A stretch of DNA of 64,000 bases, from the NCBI RefSeq assembly GCF_024397895.1, contig NZ_CP073346.1, positions 3,410,001 to 3,474,000 on the forward strand, in the 5' to 3' direction. Position 1 is the first letter of the stretch; the number at the start of each line of letters is the position of its first letter. This DNA is from Pseudomonas benzenivorans (GTDB lineage Bacteria; Pseudomonadota; Gammaproteobacteria; Pseudomonadales; Pseudomonadaceae). This document shows, one piece after another, positions 39,037-48,800 of the stretch. Position numbers and translations under genes: made by a program. The notes under the pieces are model-generated. The model was not told where the DNA came from. It did not search any database and saw only the letters and a program-made list of their open reading frames with translations.

Positions 39037-39981
39037 ATGCATATCAAACTCGCCAATCCCCGCGGCTTCTGCGCCGGCGTCGATCGCGCCATCGAGATCG
39101 TCAACCGTGCCCTGGAGGTCTTCGGCCCGCCGATCTATGTGCGCCACGAGGTGGTGCACAACAAGTTCGTGGTCGAGGACCTGCGCGCCCGCGGGGCGGT
39201 GTTCGTCGAGGAGCTGGATCAGGTGCCGGACGACGTCATCGTCATTTTCAGCGCCCACGGCGTGTCCCAGGCGGTGCGCAACGAGGCCGAACGGCGTGGC
39301 CTCAAGGTGTTCGACGCCACCTGCCCGCTGGTGACCAAGGTGCACATGGAGGTGGTGCGTTACAGTCGCGAAGGGCGCGAGTGCATCCTCATCGGCCACC
39401 AGGGGCATCCCGAGGTGGAGGGCACCATGGGCCAGTACGACGCCAGCAATGGCGGCGCCATCTATCTGGTGGAGGACGAGGCGGACGTGCAGCGCCTGCA
39501 GGTGCGCAACCCCGAGGCCCTGGCCTTCGTCACCCAGACCACCCTGTCGATGGACGACACCAGCAAGGTGATCGACGCCCTGCGCCGCAAGTTCCCCGGC
39601 ATCGGAGGCCCGCGCAAGGACGATATCTGCTACGCCACCCAGAACCGTCAGGACGCGGTCAAGCAGCTGGCGGCCGAGTGCGACGTGCTGCTGGTGGTCG
39701 GCAGCCCCAATAGCTCCAACTCCAACCGCCTGCGCGAGCTCGCCGAGCGCATGGGCACCCCGGCCTACCTGATCGACGGCGCCGACGACCTCAAGCGTGA
39801 GTGGTTCGATGGCGTCGCCGGCATCGGTATCACCGCCGGCGCCTCGGCGCCGGAAGTGCTGGTGCGCGGCGTGGTCGCCCGCCTGCAGGCGTGGGGGGCG
39901 AACGGGGAGAGCGAGTTGGCGGGCAGGCCGGAGAACGTGACCTTCTCGATGCCGAAAGAGCTGCGGGTCAAGCAGGTATGA
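39037..39981 (+). CDS. ispH: 4-hydroxy-3-methylbut-2-enyl diphosphate reductase
   Basis: IspH (LytB) makes IPP and DMAPP from HMBPP in the last step of the MEP isoprenoid pathway; it uses an oxygen-sensitive Fe-S cluster. The 314-residue protein has the three cluster cysteines in their usual contexts: [10 protein letters not shown] near 13, [14 protein letters not shown] near 96, and the later [10 protein letters not shown] region after the third cysteine. It ends the ribF-ileS-lspA-fkpB-ispH set. A 12-base-pair hairpin begins at its stop codon. It converges on the second pilY1 gene. Confidence 0.97.
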   Translation: MHIKLANPRGFCAGVDRAIEIVNRALEVFGPPIYVRHEVVHNKFVVEDLRARGAVFVEELDQVPDDVIVIFSAHGVSQAVRNEAERRGLKVFDATCPLVTKVHMEVVRYSREGRECILIGHQGHPEVEGTMGQYDASNGGAIYLVEDEADVQRLQVRNPEALAFVTQTTLSMDDTSKVIDALRRKFPGIGGPRKDDICYATQNRQDAVKQLAAECDVLLVVGSPNSSNSNRLRELAERMGTPAYLIDGADDLKREWFDGVAGIGITAGASAPEVLVRGVVARLQAWGANGESELAGRPENVTFSMPKELRVKQV

Positions 39982-40007
39982 AGAAGGGGCCTCTTGGCCC
40001 CTTCTTC
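39980..40007. terminator. Hairpin terminator between ispH and the second pilY1 gene
   Basis: GAAGAAGGGGCC and GGCCCCTTCTTC are perfect inverted copies with a four-base loop; the arm overlaps the ispH stop. The T content after it is low. It could end transcripts from either side. Confidence 0.75.
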
Positions 40008-40091
40008 AATTGTGGGTGATACTCGTCGTGAGATGGTTTCAGTGCGGCCCCCGCAGTGGCAGAGGCATTCACTTCGCCTTTCGTCGGATCA

Positions 40092-43000
40092 CTAGCGCTC
40101 GTCAATCCAGTAGGTCGGGCCGACGCTGATGTCGACTTCCAGCTCCTCGCACTCCGTGCCGATGCACAGTGGTGGTTTGTCGGCGCCCTCTGGGAACAGA
40201 ACCGTGCCTTTCGGCGGGATGCCGGCGGTCAGCAGGATGATGCTTCGATCCGCCCGGTCCGGTGAGCCTACGATACGTTGCTGAGGCGGCGTGGCGTCGA
40301 ACAGGCTGACCGCATAGGAGCGTCCGGTGCCCTGCACGGCCTTGCACGTGTTGTTGGCCGAGTTGGAGCTCGGCTCGTAGGTGTTGAAAAACACCTGTCC
40401 TGCGAAGGTCGTCGCTTCCGAGAGCACTTTCTCCCCTGGTCGCTCCAAACGGATATACCAGCCGCCGGTTTTCTTGTTGAACGCGGCAGCGGCGGCCGCT
40501 TTCTGGGTTGCGGTGCCCTCCTGGATCAGGTTGAGCGTCGCGTCGTACATGTCGGCTTCGGTCAGCGTGGTATGGACGGTATTGCTGCCGATGATCGGGG
40601 TTCTGAACGAGTAGAAACGGTCCTCGGCGCCGATGTCGAGCGGGTGGCCTCGGTAGCCCGAGCCGATGTTGACGACCAGGGCCTTGCCGGCGTTCACCGT
40701 CAGCAGGGCGATGTCCGGCTCGTTATAGAAGCGACGCAGCTTGGCTTCCTTTTGCGCGGTGGTTTCGCTACCGGTGTCAGGCGGAATTACGCTGGCAAAG
40801 ACGCCGTTCTCTTTGGTATTGCCGCCGGTGTTCGCCGGGGCGATGAGGTCGGTGATGCCGTTGCCGTTGTTGATAAAGAAGCGCCAGACCTGCCCGCCCA
40901 TGTCGCCAACGAAGAACTGGTCGGCCAAGCCGTCGCGGTCGATGTCGATGACCCGCACGCTACTCGGGATGCTGTAGCGCATTTTCTCCAGTTCCTGATG
41001 CTGCGCACCGATCGGCAGGTTTATGAGGGACTTGTCGCTGCTGCCGGTCCAGATCAATGCACCGGTCAGCGCGTTGACCACATACAGCGCATTGCCGTGG
41101 GTATCAGGACTGAGCAGATTGCCCTTTTTCAATCGCTCGAGGGAGGAGATGTCGTCCTGATTGTCGTCATAACCACCTGCGAAGATCAGGATCGGCGTCT
41201 CGGTGCTGCCGATCTTTATCTTGGTCACCACTGGCGCCGACCAGGTCTGCCCCAGGCGCTGGAAGCCAAAGGTGGATGGGGTAATAAACCAGCGCATCTT
41301 CGGGTTGTTGACGTCTGTGATATCCAGGGCGTAAAGATTGCGGCCACCGCGGCCCATGGTCGCATAGGCATAGACGAACTCGCCGCTGTTGAGGCTGCCC
41401 GGAAGCAGGGTCGGCGTTGACTTCGAGGGGTCGCGCCCGCCATAGATCACGCCATTGCGGTTCACATCGTTGACCCAGAGGGCCAGCGTATTGTCCATGC
41501 CGTAGGGGCGTCCCGGCGGTGTTCCGGTACGGTCGTTGACCTTTAGTTTCTTGATATTGGTCAGCAGTTCCTGAGGCATGAAGGCCATCTGCTCGTCACC
41601 GGTTTTGGTGTCGAAAGCATGGACGAAGCCTTCATTGGTGCCGACCAACACGCTTTGCTCTTCGCTAGCGCACCGGGTCAGGTCGGTGTCGGTGAAGTTG
41701 TTGCATTTGTAGGTCACCAGACGCGGAGCCGAATGCAGCGGGTCGCCGAGGACGCTGCGCGAGCTGCCGTCATCGTTTAGGCCGCGGATCCAGTTGATCA
41801 GGGCGGTGCGCTCGGTGGCATCGGCGGCGCCCAGCATTTCCTTGGTGATAGTCGCGTTGCCGTCGATAAGCAGGTTGCCACCAGTAGTCAGGCTAGCCGG
41901 GGTGATCGGCGAATTGCCCAGATAGGTATAGGCCTTGCGGCTGGTGTGGGCGGGTAGGCGGCCGGCTGCGCCTCCTTGGGCTGTATTGTTGCCGTCGTTG
42001 CCGATGCTCCAGAAGCTGCGAGCGGTAGGCTCGAAGAAACCTGTGCTCTTGTCGATCGCACCAACATTATCGGCATCGAGGATGATGTCCCCCGTGCCGC
42101 TGTTGAGGGCGTAACGCTTGAGGTTGCCGGCCCAACGGTCGGTTTCCGACGGTTTGAACAAGGCGAAGTAGACTTCGTTCTTGTTGCTCGAACGATTGAA
42201 TTGGTTGACCGTTGCCCCTGGGCTGACGAAGGTGGTGTCGGTCTTTAGTACATCCTGGAGGATCTGACTGAAAGCAGCACTCAATTGCGAGGCGTTTTCT
42301 GCTGTGTGGGCCTTGCCTTTGCCGTTGGCGGCCAGGTCGTTGAGGAAGGCCTGTGGCTTGGTATTGGGCGCCATGGCGCCCAAGGCAAAGCCGATCGTGT
42401 GGGTGGTGATGAAGTTGTCGCCGCTGATTGAGGACTGATCGTTCGCGGCGAGCCAGGTCGCCAGAGTTCGACCGCACTGCTCATCCGAGTCCGAGGCATC
42501 GTCTTTACAGTCTGTGCCTGTCCAGCCCTCGATGCCGCCGGTCGACGAGCTGCTGGATCCATTGGCCTGTCCGTCGGTGAGTAGCACGAGGTGAGTAGAC
42601 TGGCAGGCGCTGGTGATGGGGCTAGTGAAACCACTGCGTTCTCCTCTGAGATATTGCGCAGCGTCGTAATAGGTCGGTACCAGAGGCGTGCCGTTTCTCG
42701 CATCCATCGCCTGCACAAGGTCGTTAAGGTGCTGGCGTACGGTATAAGTGCTGGTCGCGAGGCCGCCGCTTTCCAGCTTGATGCGCAGCTTGAGCGCTTG
42801 CGCCGGGTTGCTCTCGTAGGCTTTGACTTCGAGATTGGTGTCAGCGTTCTGAACCGACATCAGGGTGATTGCGTTGCCTGGAGCCCAGCCAGGACGGTCG
42901 ACGACCGCCTGCAGGCCTTGCTTGAGTTCGTCTGATTTGCAGATAACCGGGCTGCCCGCCACCCAGCTGCTAATTAGACAGGTGCTATTCGGGGTGTCCG

Positions 43001-44825
43001 AGCGATTGGTGATGTTGCGGTTGCTACTGGTAAACGGCAGTGAATTGTCGGCGTTCTCGAAGCGCAGAACGGTGGAGATGTTCGGGCTGCTCTCGGTCTT
43101 GGTCGGGGTCAGGAATGCCTCGACAGACATGATCTTCGCGCCCTTGGTCAGTGGTATATCCTCGAAGCGCGCGGCAAATCTGCTGCGCTTGACCGGCAGT
43201 GTGGCGTCGCCGAGCACCATGCTCCCGTCCCTCTTTTCATAGGCATCGTTCTTCGGGCTGCTAACGGTCGCCTCGATAATCGGGTTGAGGCAGCCCCCGG
43301 TCCCGCCTGTGTAACTGATCGTGAGGGTCGGCTGCAGGCTCGGCGCGGCGTCAAAGCTGTAGGCCGTGCGACTGCCGTTGCCGCTCAAGTGCTCAAGATG
43401 AATGGCCAGGGAATTGTTGCCACACCAGTTCCCCAGATTCACCACGCCCTGCACCAAGCTGGTCACATCTGGACCCTGCAGATGTGTTGGCGGGTTGCTG
43501 GGGCCCCAGGATGGCGCGTTCCAGGTGACGACCGCCGGAAGTTTGCCGCGGCCAGAAAGGTTGGTGGTGTTGCTGAAGGTGCTGGCGCTGCCCGTATTCT
43601 CCGCCCTGACCTGCAGGGTCAAGGGATCGCTGTTGGCTGCCACTGGGACGAAGTTGAGGTATGCCGAGGTGATGGTGGCGCCTTGTGGGATAGCCACGTT
43701 CTGGAAACGCAAGGCTGCGCTGCGGGTTCTGCTGCTTGGACTGGATGAGGTGGAGGTGATCCGCAGTACCGGTAGTTTGTCGATCGTACAGCCTATACCT
43801 ACCTTCATGCAGATGATGTGGTTTTCGTCTTGATTGCCAAGCAGCTGAAGCACCAAGTTCTCGACTGCTGAATTCGTATGTGGCAGGCCGCGAAGTCCGT
43901 TGACTTCCTGGGTAATATCCAGTGTGACCGGGTTCAACGGGTTCCACGCTGCATCGGGAAGGCTGCGCCAGGCACTGAAGGTGCGTCCGGTGATGCTGGT
44001 GTTGTCGTTCGGCGGCATCGCATTCTTGCTGCGCTCAACCGAAACTTGCGGTTTCAGTGGGTTGATCTGGCTGAGGACCGGATAGATGGTCAGAGTGGCG
44101 GAGTTGACTGTGCTGCTGGCCGGAATACCCAGCCCGGAGAAGTACATCAACGCGGTCCCAGCATTCTTGTCGGTCAGCTTAAGTTGGCTCTGGTTGATGC
44201 CGACGCAGGGTGTACCCCCGGGTCGAGAGGAGGCGAGTGAGGCATCAAGCAGGCAAGAGTGATTGTCCTTATTCAGGAATGCATCGGCTCGGGCCAGGGT
44301 GTAGCTCTTGGTCGAGGAGCCCGATACCTCGAACTTGCCTATTGGCAGCGTTGGTTCATCGATCACCGCGGTGGTGGCATTGCTCCACTGGGTTGCGTCG
44401 TCACCGCTGCTCAGCATCTGCGGATTCCCGGCTATCTGCTTTACAGAGCCAGGCAGCGGGGAGTCGATATTGGTAACGGGGTAGACCATGCGCGTGTCGT
44501 TGTACTCACTGCGCGGATTCAGGACCATGATCCCGGCGTTAATCGCGCCGGACTGGTTGATGATCGTAGAGAAGGAATCCTTCAGTACCTGCATCCGTGA
44601 TTGTTCGCCAGGCTCGTTGGGGACACTTTGATCAGTGGTGCTCCAGGCCATGGAACCGGAATTGTCGAGGACGAACAGCACGTTGGGGCGCACGTCAGAG
44701 CTGATGGCCGCGCCACCGAAGAAGATCTCGGTGTCGTCGGCAAAACTGACCGCGCTGTGCAGCACCAGGAGGCTGGCAAAGGCGCTAAGCGCCATTCGGT
44801 GGAGTGCTGGTGCGCGCTTGGTCAT
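40092..44825 (-). CDS. PilY1-like type IV pilus tip adhesin, second copy (copy B)
   Basis: A 1577-residue paralogue of copy A (45865-50643). ATG at 44825 gives a signal peptide ending near SFADD; an earlier ATG at 44888 would put residues before it. A von Willebrand A domain starts with MIDAS Asp54 (LDNSGSMAW). It is interrupted at about 165-690 by three beta-sandwich-like modules (168-360, 368-505, 512-685), then resumes with LLTDGQAN. The PilY beta-propeller region follows (about 858-1577). The calcium-site motif DIDRDGLAD is at 1294-1302. The region RGERSGF at 727 has RGE where copy A has RGD. Apart from module 1, most of the protein is nearly alignable residue by residue with copy A. It is separated from pilE by a terminator and a 584-base leader, so it likely has its own promoter. 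Confidence 0.9.
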   Translation of the reverse strand: MTKRAPALHRMALSAFASLLVLHSAVSFADDTEIFFGGAAISSDVRPNVLFVLDNSGSMAWSTTDQSVPNEPGEQSRMQVLKDSFSTIINQSGAINAGIMVLNPRSEYNDTRMVYPVTNIDSPLPGSVKQIAGNPQMLSSGDDATQWSNATTAVIDEPTLPIGKFEVSGSSTKSYTLARADAFLNKDNHSCLLDASLASSRPGGTPCVGINQSQLKLTDKNAGTALMYFSGLGIPASSTVNSATLTIYPVLSQINPLKPQVSVERSKNAMPPNDNTSITGRTFSAWRSLPDAAWNPLNPVTLDITQEVNGLRGLPHTNSAVENLVLQLLGNQDENHIICMKVGIGCTIDKLPVLRITSTSSSPSSRTRSAALRFQNVAIPQGATITSAYLNFVPVAANSDPLTLQVRAENTGSASTFSNTTNLSGRGKLPAVVTWNAPSWGPSNPPTHLQGPDVTSLVQGVVNLGNWCGNNSLAIHLEHLSGNGSRTAYSFDAAPSLQPTLTISYTGGTGGCLNPIIEATVSSPKNDAYEKRDGSMVLGDATLPVKRSRFAARFEDIPLTKGAKIMSVEAFLTPTKTESSPNISTVLRFENADNSLPFTSSNRNITNRSDTPNSTCLISSWVAGSPVICKSDELKQGLQAVVDRPGWAPGNAITLMSVQNADTNLEVKAYESNPAQALKLRIKLESGGLATSTYTVRQHLNDLVQAMDARNGTPLVPTYYDAAQYLRGERSGFTSPITSACQSTHLVLLTDGQANGSSSSSTGGIEGWTGTDCKDDASDSDEQCGRTLATWLAANDQSSISGDNFITTHTIGFALGAMAPNTKPQAFLNDLAANGKGKAHTAENASQLSAAFSQILQDVLKTDTTFVSPGATVNQFNRSSNKNEVYFALFKPSETDRWAGNLKRYALNSGTGDIILDADNVGAIDKSTGFFEPTARSFWSIGNDGNNTAQGGAAGRLPAHTSRKAYTYLGNSPITPASLTTGGNLLIDGNATITKEMLGAADATERTALINWIRGLNDDGSSRSVLGDPLHSAPRLVTYKCNNFTDTDLTRCASEEQSVLVGTNEGFVHAFDTKTGDEQMAFMPQELLTNIKKLKVNDRTGTPPGRPYGMDNTLALWVNDVNRNGVIYGGRDPSKSTPTLLPGSLNSGEFVYAYATMGRGGRNLYALDITDVNNPKMRWFITPSTFGFQRLGQTWSAPVVTKIKIGSTETPILIFAGGYDDNQDDISSLERLKKGNLLSPDTHGNALYVVNALTGALIWTGSSDKSLINLPIGAQHQELEKMRYSIPSSVRVIDIDRDGLADQFFVGDMGGQVWRFFINNGNGITDLIAPANTGGNTKENGVFASVIPPDTGSETTAQKEAKLRRFYNEPDIALLTVNAGKALVVNIGSGYRGHPLDIGAEDRFYSFRTPIIGSNTVHTTLTEADMYDATLNLIQEGTATQKAAAAAAFNKKTGGWYIRLERPGEKVLSEATTFAGQVFFNTYEPSSNSANNTCKAVQGTGRSYAVSLFDATPPQQRIVGSPDRADRSIILLTAGIPPKGTVLFPEGADKPPLCIGTECEELEVDISVGPTYWIDER

Positions 44826-44942
44826 GATGGAGTCCTCGGGTGCTTCAATCGTTGATGCGAACGGGACAAACCTGCTGTTGCTGGACAAATCGAGTGCCGC
44901 TGGTGTTTGAGCTTGGAGTAATGGCTTTTCGCCATTTCAGCG

Positions 44943-44971
44943 TGAGCCCAAGTGAACGCTAGCCCATGGCG
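44943..44971 (-). promoter_or_regulatory. Block shared with the fimU leader
   Basis: Most of the roughly 30 positions here, reading CCCA-GTGAAC-CTA--CCATG on the plus strand, match 53145-53170. Similarity continues more weakly for about 30 bases upstream on the minus strand. The block contains a TTCAC half-site resembling one half of a Vfr/CRP site. It lies about 118 bases before the copy B start. Confidence 0.45.
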
Positions 44972-45317
44972 GAGGAAGGTGCAGTCAGGGATGACAGGCG
45001 AGCCATAGAGGGGGGCGAGCGGCAACTCTGTGAGCTGCTTCGCACTCTGTTTCGGGTGAAAGGCGACTATCTCCGGCATTCCGGACTGGGCGGTCCGCTA
45101 GTCGGGGTTGCTTTAGTGACAATGGGAGTCGTCAGGACGCGTTCAAGCAGCAGGAGCAACGGAGGCTTGTTCTGCCGATCGGTAGCGCCAACGTAGGGTG
45201 AAAGCCGGTCGAGCCAAGCCCGCTCAGGTTGCGCAGAGCGATGGCGTCTCCGTCAACCACAGCGTCGGAGAAGGTCCCGGAATGCGTTCAGAGGGATGGT
45301 GGGAAGGGTAGGAGTGC

Positions 45318-45339
45318 GGGGCGGGCGGGGCGGGCGGGG
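45318..45339 (+). other. G-quadruplex motif
   Basis: Five G runs of 4, 3, 4, 3 and 4 are separated by single C bases. This is a very regular potential quadruplex on the plus strand, which is the template strand for the pil genes. It lies between pilE and pilY1 copy B. Confidence 0.75.
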
Positions 45340-45382
45340 CCAGTTGTACCCCTTTAATATCTATCAGGGGGCAGGCGAGCGG

Positions 45383-45403
45383 AAAAAAGGGCCTTTCGGC
45401 CCT
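45383..45403 (-). terminator. Intrinsic terminator of the fimU-pilE operon
   Basis: On the minus strand a six-base-pair stem (AGGGCC / GGCCCT, loop GAAA) is followed by six T, beginning seven bases after the pilE stop. Confidence 0.85.
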
Positions 45404-45409
45404 CTTTCC

Positions 45410-45862
45410 TCACAATCCGCGGCAGCCGTTGTTCCAGACATCCACGGCTATCGGGTTGTCCCCCGGAGGGTTGGCCAGGTCGCCGGTGGCAGCCCTGACT
45501 CCGGCGGAGTTAAGCGTCAGGGTGCCCCGACCCGCCAAGCGGCTGCCGGCCAGCGGGGTGGCGGTCAGCAGATAGCCAGTTGCCGTGAGGTTCCCCGGCA
45601 CGATGGTGAACTGCGCATTGCCGTCCACCGGGCTCTGGTCATAGCCACTGGCGGCCAGGTTGGCGCCCTGGTAAGTGTTGTTCTGCGAGCGGAAGCGTTC
45701 CATCACATTGGCCGCCCCCACCAGGGTCGCCGTGGCGTCCTGGCAGGCTGCCCGCATCAAGTAGCTCTGGTAGTTGGGGATGGCGATGGCCGCGAGTATG
45801 CCGATCAGGGCGATGACGATCATCATCTCGATCAGGGTGAAACCCGTTATTTCCTTCTTCAT
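45410..45862 (-). CDS. pilE: Minor type IV pilin PilE
   Basis: A 150-residue prepilin-like protein. The leader MKKEITG is followed by the cleavage/methylation region [28 protein letters not shown] with Glu5 in place. Two cysteines (about 40 and 147) could form the pilin disulfide loop. It is processed by PilD and takes part in the minor-pilin/PilY1 priming complex of the pilus. It starts two bases after the pilY1 copy A stop, so translation is probably coupled, and no pilY2 lies between them. A terminator directly follows. It is a pilE in P. aeruginosa nomenclature, not the major pilin of Neisseria. Confidence 0.9.
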   Translation of the reverse strand: MKKEITGFTLIEMMIVIALIGILAAIAIPNYQSYLMRAACQDATATLVGAANVMERFRSQNNTYQGANLAASGYDQSPVDGNAQFTIVPGNLTATGYLLTATPLAGSRLAGRGTLTLNSAGVRAATGDLANPPGDNPIAVDVWNNGCRGL

Positions 45863-45864
45863 GG

Positions 45865-48800
45865 TTATCGCTCGTCAATCCAGTAGGTCGGGCCGACACT
45901 GATGTCGACATCCAGCTCTTCGCACTCGGTGCCGATACACAGCGGCGGTTTGCTGCCATCGCCTTCGGGGAACAGCACCGTTCCGGTCGGTGGAATTCCG
46001 GCAGTCAGCAGGATGATGCTGCGATCTGCCCGGTCCGGGGAGCCGACAATGCGCTGCTCGGGCGGCGTCGCGTCGAACAGGCTCACGGCATAGGAGCGGC
46101 CTGTGCCCTGCACGGCCTGGCAGGAGGCGTTGGCGGAGGTCGAGCTCGGTTCGTAGGTGTTGAAGAATACCTGACCTGCGAAGGTGATGGCTTGGGCGAG
46201 CACCTTCTCCCCCGAGCGTTCCATGCGGATATACCAGCCGCCAGTGTTCTTGTTGAACGCGGCCGCCGCGGCGGCCTTCTGCGAGTCGCTTCCTTCCTGA
46301 ATCAGGTTGAGGGTCGCGTCGTACATGGCCGATTCGGTCAAGGTGGTGTGGGGGGTATTGCTGCTGATGATTGGAGTTCTGAAGGAGTAGAAGCGGTCCT
46401 CGGCGCCGGTATCGAGCGGGTGGCCGCGGTAGCCCGAACCGATATTGACCACCAGTGCCTTACCGGCGTTGACCGTCAACAGGGCGACATCCGGCTCGTT
46501 GTAGAAACGGCGTAGCTTGGCCTTGCGCTGAGCGGCGGTTTCGCTGCCGGTATCCGGCGGAATCACGCTGGCGAACACGCCGTCCCCGGTCGTCCCGGTG
46601 CTGCTGTCGGTGGGGCTGATCAGATTGCCGACGGTGCTGCCGTTGTTGATGAAGAAGCGCCAGACCTGGCCGCCCATGTCGCCGACGAAGAACTGGTCGG
46701 CCAGCCCGTCGCGGTCGATGTCGATGGCGCGCACGCTGCTGGGGATGCTGTAACGCATCTTGCTCAGCTGCTGGTGGGCCTGTGCCGGCGAGTTGGTCAG
46801 CTCGTTGCTGCCTGACCAGATCAGCGCCCCGGTCACCGCATTGACCACATAGATGGCGTTGCCCTGGTCATCGTTAACCAGCGGGGTGCTGTCCAGTTCG
46901 CCAAGGATGGCAATGTCGTCCTGACGGTCGTCATAGCCGCCGGCGAAGATCAGTACCGGGGTCTTGGTGCCGTTGATGTCGATCTTGGTCACCACTGGGG
47001 TCGACCAGGTCTGGGACAGGCGGGCGAAGCCGGGAGTCGTCGGGGTGATGAACCAGCGCATCTTGGGGTTGGCGATGTCGGTGACATCCAGGGCGTAAAG
47101 GTTACGTCCCCCTCGGCCCATGGTGGCGTAGGCATAGACGAACTCGCCGCTGTTCACCCCGCCAGGCAGCAGGGTGGGGGTCGATGCAGAAGGATCGCGG
47201 CCGCCGTAGATCACGCCGTTGCCGTTCACGTCGTTGACCCAGAGCGCCACGGTGTTGTCCATGCCGTAGGGGCGGCCAGCGTTGGAGGTTTTGCCGTTGG
47301 TCTTGAGTTTCTTGATGTTGGCCAGCAGCTCCTGGGGCATGAAAGCCATCTGCTCGTCGCCGTTGTTGGTATCGAAGGCCTGTACGTACCCCTCGTTGGT
47401 GCCGACGACTACGCTCTGCTCCTCGCTGGCGCACTGGGTCAGGCTGCTGTCGGTGAAGCTGTTGCACTTGTAGGTCACCAGGCGCGGCACCGAGTGCAAT
47501 GGATCGCTCATCGTCTTGCGCTGGCTGCCGTCTTCGTTCTGGCCGCGGGCCCAGTTGATCAGCGCCGTGCGTTCGCTGGCATTGGCAGCGCCGAGCATCT
47601 CCTTGGTGATGGCCGCGTTCGCGTCGGTGAGCAGGTAGGCGCCTGTGCTCAGGCTGGCTGGGGTGACCGGTGAGGTGCCCAGGTAGGTGTACGCCTTGCG
47701 GGTGGCCGCATTGGGCAGGCGGCTGGCCGCACCACCCTGGGCGGTATCGTTGCCGTCTGCCACGGCGCTCCAGAAGCTCTTGGCGCCTGTCTTGAAGAAG
47801 CCGGTCTTCTTATCGATGGCGCCGACCTTGTCGGCATCGAGGATGATGTCGCCACCGCCGCTGTTGAGCGCGTAACGCTTGAGGTTGCCCACCCAGTTAT
47901 CGGTGTCCGATGGCTTGAACAGGGCGAAATACACCTCGTTCTTGTTGCTCGAACGGTTGAACTGGTTGACCGTCGCGCCCGGGCTGACAAAGGTTGTGTC
48001 GGTGCTCAGCACATCCTGCAGGATCTTGCTGAAGGCGGCGCTGAGCTCAGCGGCGTTCTCGGCGGTATAGGCCTTGCCTTTGCCGTTGGCGGCCAGGTCG
48101 GTTAGGAACTGCTGTGGCTGAGTGTTGGGCGCGAGGGCGCCCATGGCGAAGCCGATGCTGTGGGTGGTGATGAAATTGTCACCGAAGGTGCTCGACTGGT
48201 CGGTACTTGCCATCCAGGTCGCCAGGCTGCGGCCGCACTGCTCGTCCCAGTCCGATGCATCGGCGCTGCAACTGCTGCCGGTCAGACTGCCAATCGAGGC
48301 CTGGGCGCCGTTGCCGTTGGCCTGGCCATCGGTGAGCACCACCAAATGGGTGGTCTGGCAGGCGCTGGTGATGGGGCTGGCGAAGCCAGAGCGATCGCCC
48401 CGCAAATAGCGCGCCGCCTCGTTCATGGTCGGTACTATGGGGGTGCCGTTACCGGTGGTCATGGCCTGGACCAGGGCATTGAGGTGCTGGCGCACCGTGT
48501 AGTTGCCGCTGGCCAGCCCGCCGTGGGCGACCTTGATGCGCAGCTTGATCGACTGGGCGGGGTTGCTCTCGTAGGCCTGCACCTCGAGGTTGGTGTTGCT
48601 GCTTTGCACGGACATCAGCGCCAAGGCGTTACCGGGCACCCAGCCAGCGCGGTTGACGATGCCTTGCAGGCCGGTGCGCAGTTCTGGGCCGTTGCAGACC
48701 ACTGGCGTGCCGGTCGTCCAGCTGTTGATGGTGCAGGTGCTGTTGGTGGTATCGGGGCGGTTGGTGACGTTTCTGGTGCTGGCCGAGAACGGCGCGGCAT

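Larger units (their letters stand above)
44826..45409. other. Leader region of pilY1 copy B, with G-quadruplex motif and fimU-leader homology
   Basis: 584 bases without a convincing gene between pilE and copy B. It holds the pilE terminator (45383-45403), a five-run G-quadruplex motif on the plus strand (45318-45339), and a stretch (about 44943-45010) similar to the fimU leader at 53145-53220. Short open frames here have no protein features. Copy B transcription should start in this region, but no clear -35/-10 pair is visible. Confidence 0.6.

Noticed and set aside
44850-44866. AlgR-like site near the copy B start
   Set aside because: The best match deviates at two or more consensus positions, which is expected by chance in this sequence.
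44966-45196. Small open frame in the copy B leader
   Set aside because: No ribosome-binding site of note, no domain, and it overlaps the block shared with the fimU leader; more likely regulatory DNA.
45862-45867. A pilY2 gene between pilY1 and pilE
   Set aside because: Only two bases separate the pilY1 stop from the pilE start, and I found no pilY2-like frame elsewhere in the locus.
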